Shown piece by piece: positions 27,301 through 38,500 of a stretch of 64,000 nt of DNA (its first letter is position 1; the number at the start of each line of letters is the position of its first letter). Under the pieces are notes generated by a model. That model searched no databases. It saw nothing but the letters and a program-made list of their open reading frames with translations, and was not told where the DNA came from. The stretch spans positions 1,426,001 to 1,490,000 of the forward strand of contig JALECJ010000256.1 in NCBI GenBank assembly GCA_023515745.1, read 5' to 3'. The translations under genes were made by a program, and so were the position numbers. Source of the DNA: Amoeboaphelidium protococcarum (lineage: Eukaryota > Aphelidiomycota > Aphelidea).

Positions 27301-27434
27301 CAAGTCCAGCTATCGGACTTGCGCACAGGACCAGGAGTAATCTTCAACTTCTTCAGTTTCATGCGGAGACCACCAAACTCTCTCAAATGATTAGTTAATG
27401 CAGTGAATCGAGCTACACACGCATACTTTTTCAT
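24359..27434 (-). mobile_element. DDE transposase fused to a WRN-type 3'-5' exonuclease
   Basis: A DNA-transposon gene of 1,008 codons up to TGA 24361-24359. Exon 1 (27434-27246) codes zinc-finger-like units (YACVARF...LREF and WTCPHCNKRYSYQNQYNH). A 49-nt intron (27245-27197, GTAAGT...CTTAAC...TTTGTAG) follows. Exon 2 has a Cys cluster (CPNESC...CGPR, RYRCKACSKQFC, about 270-300) and the first catalytic Asp in CGDHTFKIAK (about 443). The second Asp is in YTDNCCHDR (about 512), and the likely catalytic Glu in RGSSKQEGFH (about 955). Between the second Asp and the Glu sits a DEDD exonuclease: VGFDMEWD, RPTSVIQICDG, KAGVNISGD, and YAVDDVYASFLLY. DDE-exonuclease proteins with an RGTN-x(2)-EG-x-H block are, as I recall, known in other fungi. 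No target-site duplication was identified. Confidence 0.82.
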
Positions 27435-27623
27435 CAAAAGCAATTATTAAAGAAAAGATAGAATTACTTCTTGATAAGTTAGATTTATTCTACAACAGTG
27501 GTTTACGTATTCTAACCACTAACTTTTAATGCAAAGTAGAATAGTTGCGACTCGTGGCTATTTGTTTCAGCGACTTGTCTCCGACACGATGATTTCTTTC
27601 GACGGCTCCGACATGAGCCCCCT

Positions 27624-27650
27624 GACTCCGACTCCGACTCTGACTCCGAC
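27624..27650. repeat. short GACTCC minisatellite
   Basis: Four tandem copies of the GACTCC/GACTCT hexamer, with related CTCCGAC words just upstream (27576-27615). It lies between the start of the transposase gene and the minus-strand tRNA-Glu. Confidence 0.7.
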
Positions 27651-27709
27651 ATTTTCTTTTGAGTAGATCTAACCTATACATCCCCTCTTTTTGTTTGTAT
27701 CAACGAATC

Positions 27710-27859
27710 AAAAAGTTCTCCCAATCGGAGAATCGAACTCCGACCACCCCGGTGAAAGCGGGATATCCTAACCATTGGACCAATTGGGTGAAAATAATTG
27801 GAAAACTATAATATATTCGACGGGAGTTAATAAGAATAGTTTCAACACTTTATTAGTGA
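27710..27859 (-). repeat. left arm of a 150-bp inverted repeat carrying tRNA-Glu
   Basis: This arm and 29048-29197 are inverted copies of equal length. They contain the tRNA-Glu gene, about 70 bp of its 5' flank (including the shared word TTCTTATTAACTCCCG) and the T-run behind it. The flanks differ at only a few positions by eye, so the duplication is recent or is kept uniform by conversion. Confidence 0.85.
27718..27789 (-). tRNA. trnE-UUC: tRNA-Glu (anticodon TTC)
   Basis: On the minus strand a full cloverleaf can be drawn. The acceptor is CCCAAT/ATTGGG with an A-A mismatch at the outermost pair, and the D arm is GTCC-AATGGTTA-GGAT. The anticodon arm is TCCCG-CTTTCAC-CGGGG with TTC in the loop, and the T arm is CGGAG-TTCGATT-CTCCG, which doubles as the B box. 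A T-run follows as a Pol III terminator. It reads GAA/GAG, so it is not one of the UAR-decoding tRNA-Gln the genome must possess. Confidence 0.93.
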
Positions 27860-29117
27860 TTTTTGATAGTCACAAGAACATAATAATGTGTTTACAATTA
27901 GATGCATATGTAACACACCAAGGGGACAATACCAGAGTTCAAATATGCGCTTACGTACAGTATAGCAGGCATTGAATCGCGGAGAGGGAGACGCGTGTGA
28001 AATATTGTTAAATTACCAAGCATTGTCTATCCAGTCGCTGAAACATCATCGACATCACATATGACGAACCAGCTAGTGGGTAAGGTGACTTTAGCGAGGA
28101 GGACGATGTGTCAGAGGATGTACTGAATGAGACCAAAATCGGGGTTGACCAAGACCAAGAAAACATGCAGAAATCGATGGGATTGGCTTAATGATAACAC
28201 CTTTCTCTAGAAATGTATAAACAATAAGTCTCTGACCTCTATTGGAAACGACTTCGGAATAGTAATTTTCGGTGTTGCAGTGCATACTCGACCAACTGAG
28301 GAGAACACTGCATTGGAAGCAATGTACACAACTAAATCGAGAGACTCAACCTCGGCATTCTACTGACAACAACTGAACTGTGATCAAATGTGACGTGCTG
28401 TAGATTTCAGATGACATCGCATTGAGGATGTTTGATTGGAACCTCTATGAGCATCCACTCTGAAGCATTGTCTCCAAAAAATGATATCTTTTGCGGCTAA
28501 GTCCTAATTAGAGAGTGAACTGGTAATTGACGCTGGAATAATAGCGCGTCCCAGCTAATACCATGTAAGCAGATCGCGTCAGTTGAACAAAATGTGCTAC
28601 CAGCTGCTTCTACTAGATAGATATTGAGACGGTAGAAAGAACTAAATTGTGGTTCACATCCGTAAAGGTGCTGGAGGAAGTGGATTTTATTTAAACGTAT
28701 TGAGTTACAGCGTTTAGCCATCTAAAAGCTTCTCTAAAGCTTCTTCTCTCAGGTATCAAGGATAATCTCGCACACACGAGGATGGTCATCCAACCATTAT
28801 CTCTTCTGTGAGTAAGCTTTAACGCAGAATTGTCATCGTCGCAATGATGCCTTGTTTTGCAGTACCTGTAATCAGTAGCTTAACGGAGATTACAGTAGTT
28901 CAAGTTTTAAATGCCGAGTAAGGTGGTATAGTAGGCGAACACCAACTACACTTACGGGTGTCTTATGCGCATTGATTACTTTGACTTGACGCGTTTCATG
29001 CATCTAATTGTAAACACCAAATTTATCTCCTCGATCCTATCTAAAAGCACTAATAAAGTGTTGAAACTATTCTTATTAACTCCCGCCGAATATACTATAG
29101 TTTTTCAATGTTTTTCA
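27790..29117. other. spacer between inverted tRNA-Glu genes, no confident gene
   Basis: 1.33 kb. A plus-strand fragment around 28050-28196 (including DFSEEDDVSEDV before TAA TGA) looks like protein but is preceded by an in-frame TGA and has no visible start. It may be an exon or a decayed remnant. Other frames are short. Two ACGCGT words occur at about 27991 and 28989. Confidence 0.35.
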
Positions 29118-29197
29118 CCCCAATTGGTCCAATGGTTAGGATATCCCGCTTTCACCGGGGTGGTCGGAGTTCGATTCTCCGATTGGGAGAACTTTTT
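29048..29197 (+). repeat. right arm of the inverted repeat carrying tRNA-Glu
   Basis: Mirror copy of 27710-27859; see that entry. The centre-to-centre distance is about 1.34 kb, and the unique spacer shows no transposase. Confidence 0.85.
29118..29189 (+). tRNA. trnE-UUC: tRNA-Glu (anticodon TTC), second copy
   Basis: The 72-nt body is the same as the minus-strand copy apart from the first base (C instead of A), which again cannot pair with the 3' acceptor A as I have drawn it. The anticodon loop CTTTCAC, the B box GGTTCGATTCC-like word GAGTTCGATTCTCC and a following T5 run are present. Confidence 0.93.
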
Positions 29198-29631
29198 GCT
29201 TCCCCTTTTGATTGGTATTTAAGATAGTACAGACATTGAAGTTGAATATTAGGATTATATAAAGTCCCTTTTGTTGAAAATACGTTGGAATGCAATTAGT
29301 GTTGAAAATTGCATTGTGCAAAATCTCGAACATTCGTAATCGCGTGAATTTCTACAAAACGTAGCAATATTAGCGAGACGTTTTAACGTAGCATGCATGC
29401 CAAAACTGCGCTATAGTACGCATCCTGCATGAGATTAAGTGAGAGACACGCCCACTTGCTCTTCTACCACACAGAGTTATAAACAGCAGTAAATAGTCCT
29501 GTATCTCTCATACTCACTTCACTCTCTTCCTTTATTCTTTACAAATCTGAGATGATATACCAAAAATGTATAAATTCTTGGATTAAATTCATTTTAAATT
29601 TCCAGAATAAAACTTAATTTCACTTGCTGTT
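29190..29631. other. intergenic
   Basis: 442 bp between the tRNA and the 3' end of the METTL27-like gene. I see only AT-rich sequence and a CATGCATG palindrome near 29392. Confidence 0.35.
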
Positions 29632-30324
29632 TCACTGGGCTTTTAATAAGCAGTAGATTCTTGCAGTACGCTCATCGGCCTAGCTGATTAAAACGTTCTC
29701 ACGCAAATCCAACAGCTTGCACTTTTACTCATTGTAAATCTAATGCAAAATTTTGTCCCAGTCACTGCGCGTCTTTTCATAATAAGCATTGCTTACTGTG
29801 AAAGATATTAAACCACCAGGCGCTAATAACCTGACCAAGTCCAAAAGGGCGTTGCACGGGACATGTCCATCAGTAAATGTACCAACAGATACTATAAGAT
29901 GGAATGGTAACTCGTCTTATAACCAAGTGTGCATTCGCTAACGACACGCGGTGGAGCTATCCCAATAGTCTGCAATATACCTATCATACAAGCTGGAATT
30001 TTTCGCGATTTATAGCATTTCCTTTGACAAATCCATTGCGGTCAGTGACATGTTCTAATTTATCATAAGTTCCTTGCACTCTCTGGCGACCAATCCCGTC
30101 CCAGCCCCAAAGTCTAGTAGACGCCAAATTTTTACATTGTTTAAATGCTCTTTCGCGTACTTGAATAAGATTTCACAACAATACTTTGGTAAACAATATC
30201 CGTATGACTACAAATCTTAGTCGTAATCTGACGACCACTGAGCATACAGTTTTCGCGTCTCGTCAGGCGTTACTGCTGAATAGACCTTATGCAGCAACTG
30301 CATCTTCTGACTTTTGTTGTCCAT
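29632..30324 (-). CDS. class I SAM-dependent methyltransferase, METTL27/WBSCR27-like
   Basis: A 230-residue protein. The N-terminus KLYAQWSSDYDQDLQSYGY matches the W-x-x-x-YD-x-D start of the METTL27 group. Motif I is LLDFGAGTGLV (about residue 72), followed by the acidic motif II (LTAMDLSKEML), LIVSVGTFTDGHV and the LLAPGGLISFTV strand. The substrate is not known. ATG 30324 is used because conserved sequence starts soon after. The first 60 or so bases are also read in another frame by the preceding same-strand reading, so the start or the upstream gene model could change. Stop TGA 29634-29632. Confidence 0.82.
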
Positions 30325-30618
30325 ATTACAGTAATCTTAAAATATCGGCAAAAATCAAATTGGCCAGCTCATGGAACCAAATAGCGCACGAAGTGCAGTC
30401 TTGAAATTTTGCGGCATTTCGTAAAGACCATGCATGAATATTTTCCGTGTATCCAGTATTTTTGTGAATAATTTTAAAGTTCATCAAACCTTCTGCCTCA
30501 ATTAGTTATTCAGCTTCCTTTACAAACATACTATGGTATCTTTCTCGGAAGCTTAGATAGCGTGTGTTGCAATCTCAGATGCTGCCCGAAACGAACATAT
30601 GCGATCATCGCAGCTCAT
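30263..30618 (-). CDS. small unknown protein, tentative two-exon model
   Basis: Exon 1 (30618-30532) codes MSCDDRICSFRAASEIATHA. A 35-nt intron (30531-30497, GTATGT...CTAATTGAG) and exon 2 (30496-30263, starting AEGLMNFKIIHKN, with TGYTENIHAW) give 106 residues. The unspliced frame over the intron (MFVKEAEQLI) is also protein-like, so the 5' structure is uncertain. The reading ends about 60 bp inside the METTL27-like gene, in a different frame on the same strand. It could be extra exons of that gene whose splice I have not found. No family recognised. Confidence 0.4.
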
Positions 30619-30656
30619 TACTTCTCTCAAATGGAAAAGTTGATTAAAAAGTTAAA

Positions 30657-31520
30657 ATGCAGCTCAATCTGAATCCCCCTATATTCTCAACTATATCCTC
30701 TGATGTGGACTCTATAGCATTAGCTTATCTCTTGTAAAGCTTCAACTAGGACTTTACCATAACTTACGCGTAGTCATTTTCTGGATAATAGTATCCTTAA
30801 CTGAAGTTGGACAATGGCCAGCTGGTGGATCGGCGCGGATTGGAGAATTACAAACGCACTTCAATTTTATAATCTCGCGCTGATGATTAAAATATAATAG
30901 TGGACTCTGTTCTTAAAGAGTTGGAGATTATATTACGCGTCTTTTGGTTCTGCAATCCAGATAATGAGCGTTTGGTATTGCAAGAGTTGCGCAAGAAGCG
31001 ATCTTTGATAGAATCTTTTGCTATGGATGTGGCATATTCTCTCAACTTGGCAGAGTCAGTTCAAGATTAGACGCGTAAAGTGTATAAAGTTTTATACAAC
31101 AGCGACATGAGGAATATTTAGTTAAAGGCATTTTAATTATTGGAGGCTCTCGACCAACAACTACTAAATGGTGAAATGAGCACATTTTAAGAGTATCGAG
31201 TGTTTGCTTATCTACAACTGCTGCACTCTGTGTCTAATTTTGAAGATTAGTGGTTGTTGGATCAGTACAAGACATTGTAAACAATGACCAAGTTTTATTA
31301 AAGGAAGTGTATTGAATTAATTGATCAAGTACCGTACACTGAAAGTATTTGGTTGAAAGTGAGTCTGAGTAAGCGCACATTTTAACTGCCTTCCATCAAA
31401 TTGTCAACAGGAACTTTAAAACGTGTCGATTATAACGCTGTGGGTACTGTACTAGTTGGAGTGTCTGCCATTGCATTATACGCATTCAGTCGCGGTATTA
31501 TCACCCTAGGAAGGTAATGA
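30657..31520 (+). CDS. SAM37: metaxin/SAM37-like mitochondrial outer-membrane protein
   Basis: A 287-residue protein with an N-terminal thioredoxin-like/metaxin domain (DVDSIALAYLLQSF, YPQLKLDNGQLVDRRGLENY) and a helical GST-C-like domain (FQEYRVFAYLQLLHS, FEDQWLLDQY). A single C-terminal membrane segment (VGTVLVGVSAIALYAF) is followed by a short basic tail, so it is tail-anchored. Such proteins belong to the SAM complex that inserts beta-barrel proteins into the mitochondrial outer membrane. Start ATG 30657 is 38 bp from the divergent minus-strand start. Stop is TAA-TGA, where TAA is the last Gln codon. Confidence 0.75.
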
Positions 31521-31606
31521 TAAATACACTGATAAAATAGAATCAACGTTAAATGATGAGATTTTTCATTTCTATATGAATGCAACTGAATGGTAAATCA
31601 CTAGAA

Positions 31607-32494
31607 TCAAAGCTTCTATCTTCCTGGTATATAATCTTTAGCGGTAATCTAATTCATGAGATCTTCTGCCATAACATCAGTATCGCTGTGGTAATTCTTC
31701 TTTTACTAATGCATCCTACTTTTGTCTTGAGTAGCCGGCTTAACTGGACCTTTGATACCATTAAAAGCACGCAATGATCCCGATTTCTTACGTTACTACA
31801 ACTCCGGTTAATCAACATTAGCTTCACTCGAGTAATCTTTTAGCTACTTCTCGTTATAGTCAACCTTCATATCATTAGCAGAACTTGAATGGTGTCCAGA
31901 TGAGAAAGGATTCCAATGTTGATCAGAATCATTATTATCAACATTACCAGGATTTCTGTTATATGTAACTTCTTCAACAGGAGTAGGCGCAGATAAAGAT
32001 CGACTTCTATTCAATGTGAGGACTGAGCCAAGTAGAGACTATCGCAATATTTCAAATCCTTTCTAAGATAATGTTTACGAAGTTTTATACGCTTTAGTCT
32101 GAACATCTTACAGCGCCCTATCAATATGCGGCTCGTGTTTCTTCAACGTTGGATGTATGTAGAAACGGTAGAGATAAATGTGACCCTTTGTAAATGGCAG
32201 AATCAGCCAGAGGATAAATATCAACTTGATCGAGTAGTAGAATGGAAGCCAGAATACGAAAATATCAGTAATCAGCTCAATCGTGGAGAAAATGGCAATC
32301 ACTATCCAGTACATGAGCCACGGCACCATTTGCTTCAAGTCCCGACTCCTCAGTGCCTTGTAAGAAGCATAAGCCGGGTAGAGGAATGCTATAATGTTGC
32401 TACATTAAATTCAATGATCTTTGATATAAAAGCAATAAAACTTAACAACTGATGCTTACCACACAAACTTGGAAGTAAAATGTATCATAACCAT
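31607..32494 (-). CDS. REEP1-4-type ER-shaping protein (TB2/DP1/HVA22)
   Basis: Exon 1 (32494-32460) codes MVMIHFTSKFVC. A 60-nt intron (32459-32400, GTAAGC...ATGTAG) follows, then exon 2 (32399-31607). The spliced protein (275 residues) matches REEP1-4 throughout the hairpin domain: FLYPAYASYKAL, LMYWIVIAIF...TDIFVFWLPFYYSIKL, LPFTKGHIYLYRFYIHP. Family members wedge into the cytosolic leaflet to curve ER membrane. A Ser/Asn/Gln-rich cytosolic tail, poorly conserved, completes the protein. Stop TGA 31609-31607. Convergent with SAM37, 86 bp apart. Confidence 0.9.
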
Positions 32495-32951
32495 TTCTCA
32501 TGCACACAATGCACAATGAAAGATATAAAATGAACAGCGCTGTAATTGTTCAAAGTCAAATCGGCCGTAATTTGTTTCTCTCTGCCTTCAATTTTGGCGA
32601 AGAGAATTCCGATTGAAATGAGAAACGGTTTCATGTCGATCTGCAAACGATGAGTCGCAGAGCACATCGTCTTATTCAACTACCAACCATAAAGCTTGAT
32701 ATCTCACATCTCCATGTCACTCCTGATGAAAGTACATTTAACAATAAGCATTCAAGCTCAATTGCAGAATTCAATTTATTTCATTGTACTGTAGTTGTCT
32801 GTCTGAATTGCAATAAAATTTAATCTAATAATCATCACGAGAGCTATCAAAGCACTAAGCTAAGATGGTGATGCAAATCTATCAAAAAGATTCCGAAAGT
32901 TCTCCTTCAACTGACAACAAGTAAATTTAAAATACCAAAACTGTTGATAAA
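32495..32951. other. divergent promoter region REEP/NLE1
   Basis: 457 bp between two head-to-head starts. A minus-strand frame (from 32679) ends in a TGA just inside the REEP 5' end and is most likely leader sequence. Nothing else recognised. Confidence 0.35.
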
Positions 32952-34349
32952 ATGACGCAAGAGTAAATTCTAGCAGTATTGTAAGGCCCAGACGGTAGCG
33001 AGGTTGGACCGTAATTAAATTTACCTCTAGATATCACACCGGCGAATTTACAATAATTGCTAAATCAATTTCTGAATGAGACTGACAACTATGCATTTTT
33101 TGTCAATGATACTGAGATCAAGTAATCCTTACGCGCTGATATCATTGATAAGTAGAAGATTAGTAGCGAGTAATCTCTTAGAATCAACTTCATTCCCTAG
33201 GCCTCCTTTAAGGTCAGTCCAGTGACGCGTTGCTCCTCCTCACTGACTGGCCATACAGAGTCTGTGATCTGCGTACAGTTCAGTCCTGATGGTCTACGCG
33301 CTGCCAGTGCTAGTGGTGATACCACCGTCAGAATATGGGATTTGAATACCGAGACTCCACAGCACACTCTGACTGGTCATAAGAACTGGGTGCTCTGTCT
33401 CGCTTGGTCACCGGATGGAAAGTACGTTGCCAGTGGATCAATGGATAACACTGTTATTGTATGGAATGCTAAAACTGGCAAGCAGGTGGGTGCGCCTCTG
33501 CGCGGTCATTCAAAGTATGTCACGTCTATCGCGTGGGAACCATACCATCTCAATCCAGAGTGTTAAAGGTTGGCAACCAGTTCTAAAGATGGTACAGCAC
33601 GCGTCTGGAATGCCATCAATGGACGATGCGAGTTTATTGTTAGTAGTCACACTGATGCCGTATCATGCGTCAAATGGAGTGGTGAAGGCATGCTGTATAC
33701 AGCTAGTAGAGACAAGACTATTAAAGTGTGGGATGCGAAGAATGGTGTGCTTATACGCACTTTGGTGGGTCACGCGCATTGGATTAATTGTATGGCTCTG
33801 AGTACTGATTATGTACTAAGACAAGGGCCGTACAGCGATGGTGATTGCAAACTGATGACTGCTGAAGAGTGCAAGGAGAGGTACGAGCAGGTTAAGTAGA
33901 AAGCTAAAGGTGAAAGGCTGGTAACAGGTAGTGATGATTTCACAATGTTCCTGTGGAGTCCTTCTACAGATAAGAAGCCGCTCGCTAGAATGACTGGTCA
34001 CCAGTAATTGGTTAATCACGTCGCGTTTACTCCAGACGGCCGCTTGATAGCTAGTGGTTCATTTGACAAGTCAATTAAGCTCTGGAATGGCTTTAATGGA
34101 ACATTTATTACATCTCTTAGAGGCCATGTATCTCCAGTATATCAGGTGTGCTTCTCGTCCGATTCAAGGTATCTTCTGAGTGGTTCCAAGGATTCGACTC
34201 TAAAACTTTGGTCATTGGATACTAGAACATTAAAGGCAGATCTTCCCGGACATGCTGATGAAGTGTTCACCGTTGATTGGAGTCCAGGTAAAGAGGGACG
34301 CGTCATCAGCGGTGGTAGAGACCGCGTCATAAAGTTTTGGCGCAGATGA
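32952..34349 (+). CDS. NLE1/RSA4: Notchless ribosome-assembly WD-repeat protein
   Basis: A 465-residue protein. The N-terminal ubiquitin-like NLE domain (about 1-85, LNLPLDITPANLQQLLNQFL...YAFFVND, then LRINFIPQASFKVSPVTRC) is followed by eight WD repeats beginning LTGHTESVICVQFSPDG and ending GGRDRVIKFWRR. Rsa4/Nle1 binds the AAA protein Rea1/Midasin through the NLE domain to drive late 60S pre-ribosome maturation; the conserved NLE acidic residue region is present (NDTEIK). In-frame UAR codons are concentrated in the N-terminal domain. Stop TGA 34347-34349. Confidence 0.96.
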
Positions 34350-34477
34350 TCATGTTGAGATTATAATCCAGTTCGCATAGACTTTCGCTTTGTTTTCGTT
34401 AAATCACCATTTAATTTTAACTTTGGAAAAATTCACTATTGTCGCTATTTTATTAGTAACTTGATATAATACTTAGA

Positions 34478-35464
34478 ATGAGCGGAAGAGTGTTGTGTTT
34501 TGGAAGTCTAAATGTGGATGACGTGTACACGGTGTAAGATATTGTAAGAAGTGGTCAGACGATATCGTCAACGTCGTATCAAGAGAATGCTGGTGGAAAG
34601 GGAGCGAATTAATCTGTAGCTTTGGTCAGAGCAGGTGCTTCAGTTATACACGCTGGCAGAGTCGGTGCTGACGATGGAGGTAATATGATGGTTGAGCTGC
34701 TTACCAAGGAAGGTATTGACACTGCAAGCATCCACAAAGATCCATAATGTCGAACTGGCCGTGCCATAATCCAAGTTAGTTCATCCACCGGAGATAATGC
34801 AATAGTCTTGTATCCCGGAGCGAATCATTAAATTGACACATAGCAGATAGATGATGTTTTCTCCAGAAACTAGTTTACCCACAATGACTGGCTGGTGGTG
34901 CAGAACGAAATTTCTTGTATGGACTACGTGTTATAGAAGGCGCGCGATTGCTCCATGTAAATAGTGTATAATCCAGCACCAATGACCAGCGATACACATA
35001 AACGTCTTTAGCATGTACACTTTTTGATCGTCAATGAGACTGAGGCTGAAGATTTGTGTGCACAATTGGGATAGAGGATTGAAGCGGACAAGTTTTAGGA
35101 TCAAGCGGAATATTTGGTGTCTAAACTGTCCACCGATACTGAATTGAAGTGCCTCATAATCACACTGGGTGCGAATGGTCTGCTATGTAAACTTCGCATA
35201 TCCGATAATAATTCTTAGTCTTGGGTGAGTATAAGACAACCGGCGCAAAAGATTAAAGTTGTAGACACGACATCGGCTGGCGATACTTTTGTTGGTTACT
35301 TTGCGGCTCTCCTGAAGGCCAAGATTGGTGCCGGGGCGTCTTTGGATTAGAGTGTGGTGTCTAAGGTGCTCTTAGATGCCACAAAAGCCAGTGCATTGGC
35401 ATGCACGCGTTCTGGAGCTATCCCCAGCATACCGCATTTAAATGAATTGAACCTGACATAATGA
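34478..35464 (+). CDS. RBKS: ribokinase (PfkB family)
   Basis: A 328-residue sugar kinase that phosphorylates ribose at O5. It has the family's first signature (GGKGANQSVALVRAGASV, about residue 38), an LITLGANGLL strand, and the ATP/anion-hole signature DTTSAGDTFVGYF (about 268) with the catalytic Asp. The usual Gly of DTTGAGD is Ser here, an uncommon but tolerable change. TAG/TAA codons read as Gln throughout, including the end LTQ-TGA (TAA TGA). It follows NLE1 on the same strand after 128 bp. Confidence 0.92.
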
Positions 35465-35579
35465 CACACTAATGTAAATGACTTTTGAAACGATGATCAG
35501 CATTTTTGAAAATGAAGATTATTTATTGCATTCATAAGCGTAATTCATCATTGATCGGTTTAGCATTCACAAGTGTAAT

Positions 35580-38500
35580 TCATTGATCGATATAATTCAA
35601 CTTGACACACTCTTCAATAGCTTTAATATCGACAGATTTAGGATTAAAGTTGTACTGCAGTGTGGATTGGTTGGATTTGTACAAATCAGATAAATGACTG
35701 CGACCATTAAATGCCTAGTAGCAATTGAATGAAGCACTAATTACTTAAAGGTTAATGCTGTTTTACATGAGTGTAATAACAGGTACCAAATCTTGAATAC
35801 TCTTAACTTTAGCACTAGATACGCCTAGCTTCATCTACACAGGAGTCTACTTACGCATTTTCTTATCAGCATCGAGGTTCAGATCATGATCAGCGACACC
35901 CGTAGACTCAGTACAAAACTTGACAAACAGTTTACCAACAAGCGAGACAACCTGTTCGGAACCTGATACTCCATTTTCCAAAATGAGCCAACGATGTACT
36001 TGGAATTCATCGCTACTCATAAAGAGGACAATCTCCATGAATCTGAGAGCGTGATAAAGTTCTACGCAAATCTCGGGAGTTAGCTCTGACATTTGACTTA
36101 AAATCACAGTCTCAACAAGACGGGAGAGTTCATCAATCACAATGGGCCAGAATCCAACGAGACTTTTAGGTGAAATCTTCATAAAAACAATACAAAGACA
36201 TTAATATGCCTCTGAATGCAACTATCGGTACGGAGTCTTGAATATATCAGCCAATTTCTCTTGTATACCAGGCCAACTAACCAGAAAATAATCAACCTCT
36301 CTACTAAATAATGCAAACGAGATTCTTTTCAAAATGCTGCACCGATTAGAAATCTCATTGTCTCTGGAAGCAAATAGACCGGATTGAGATGCGCTAAGTT
36401 AACTAAGTAATTCATCAATTCTCTCACGCTCATTTGCAAACACAATGCCCATAATTACAAGCCAATCCATGTACGGACTTTCATCCATCGGTAGGAAATG
36501 GGGGTTCAAAAAGCAATCCCAAGCCTCCTTGCGCCAGCTTTTGTAAGAATTCAACTATTTAGCCAATTAAAACAACAAGTGGCGACACTAGACTCTCAAT
36601 TCCAGGACGGGATGTCTGAGATAGTTAGATAAGATATAGTAGGCGATGTTGACAAACAACTGAGTCTACTTTTCAGCATCTGGAAGAAAGATTGAGAAGT
36701 CATCAGTTAAGAGGATAGCCGAAGTAAAATGCAACATGATATCTAGAGCATATCGCAAAGGATCCACTTCTGTATTGCCTGCAGACAGTGATGCCTTTGA
36801 GGAGGAAGATGCAACTGTGACATCATCACCAAGAGGTTTACTAACAGAGTTCTTTAATTTACCCATTTGTTGTACCAGAGAATCAAGAACTTTTAAGTGA
36901 ACATCTGCGACTTGCTTCTTTATGTTTTTATAATCAGCCTGATCTTCTAGACTCCCGCATAACTCTTTCATTCGACGCTAATAAGCACTTAATAATCTGG
37001 AGAGATCGATATACTAATACTTGGAGCTCATAGACTACGATTCGCGCATAAACTGCTGCATATCATTCCATAGAGACAATAACAGACTTGGTTGATCGAC
37101 AAATCGAATTAAACCAGATGCAAACTATGAAAGAACAACCAAGTCAGCAGCGGGTCTCTCTAAACCGATGGAACGCCAGATTTTTGGCCTTTATGAATTA
37201 TCGCCACCTAATGTTTCCTTCATCAGCTCGTACAAGCCAGCCATTGCAACTCTGGCGTCAAACGAATCCAATTGTGCCAAAGTTTCATAGACAGGAAAGG
37301 CCGATTTGTCACTTTACAATAGCTCAGCATACACTTTACAGGACGCCTCCAGCAAGTCCAGCGGGAATGGCTTCAAAAAGCTGTCCAGTATCTAATTGGC
37401 CGCCTGTTTGATTCTGAGATGCGATTAGGATTATTGACTGGCATCTATAGCAAATAGCGATAGCCTTCTTGCGATAATAGAGGAAGTCTAAAAGACAGCC
37501 AAAGCAAGTGATTCGCGGACTTTATGATGAGGGGAGTAGGAATCTTCAGAGCTAACTTCGGTACTGAACACACCACTCATCATATCAGTGATACCTTTCA
37601 ATCCGTAAGAGCTGGGAGACTGAACTTGCCGTTCACCTAAAATTTCCCATACAGCTTCAGTCTAACAGAATGAGATCACTTTCTATATGCAATGTGTCAA
37701 CAGGTAGAAACGAGTCTCCTATATTGAAATAGCATCTGCTTAACACATAATCTCAAGTTCCCGGATAAGGCAGTTGAGTATAGGGAGTAAGATTGACCGA
37801 AATTACAACTTCAAGTAATGCAGGGCAGATAGAATAAAGTCGCAAACGTAAGGCAGCACGGAGCTATTTGAGGGAGTAACCAGCGCCATGACGATTGTAG
37901 ACAGGAATTGAGAGGATTAATCTGAAGGCCCAGTTGCGTCACGAGGAAGAGTCTTGACACTAGACTCCAGCGTGAATATATTCTTCTGACCTATCACCTG
38001 TTGATGACGCCTCTAAGGAATCTGTGGAGAAGTCGGGAGAGATTGAGCAGGTTTATGACTTTATCGTGAGGCTGCCTGCATAGAAAAGTATAACAAAGTT
38101 AATAGACGGCCTTAAATACTAAAGCGTGACTCCTTGACAGCACTCTAAATCTAATCATAAACAAATTACTACAGCCTTTATAGTTGCTCGAGATCAATCG
38201 CGTCGTTGCTCTTCTGGACAAGCATTTGCAAAACATCAACAGCAATACAATGAATCTCTGCCATTTCAGACAAATCTTTAATACCAATAATGTTCTACAA
38301 GACAATCAATAACAATCCAGTATAAGATAACTCTGAAATGTTCACATCTTCAATATTTAATTGCGCTACAAATTACAGATTTTCATCCCGGATCAGATTA
38401 GTGCACAACTGCTTGACCATCAGCGATCCACCATACTTTAATACGTCAAGCCAGACTTTGAGAACATGACCAACAACATCCGTATCAAAATTGCCAAAGT

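Noticed and set aside
22700-27700. Terminal inverted repeats of the mobile element (shared GGGGCTCA words near 22912 and 27595)
   Set aside because: Only about 8-10 bases agree, with no flanking duplication; too weak to call element ends.
30600-30800. Minus-strand exon set starting MTTR/MTTQ with a GTAAGT...CTATAG intron
   Set aside because: It lies antisense to the well-supported N-terminal metaxin domain of SAM37, so it is a shadow reading.
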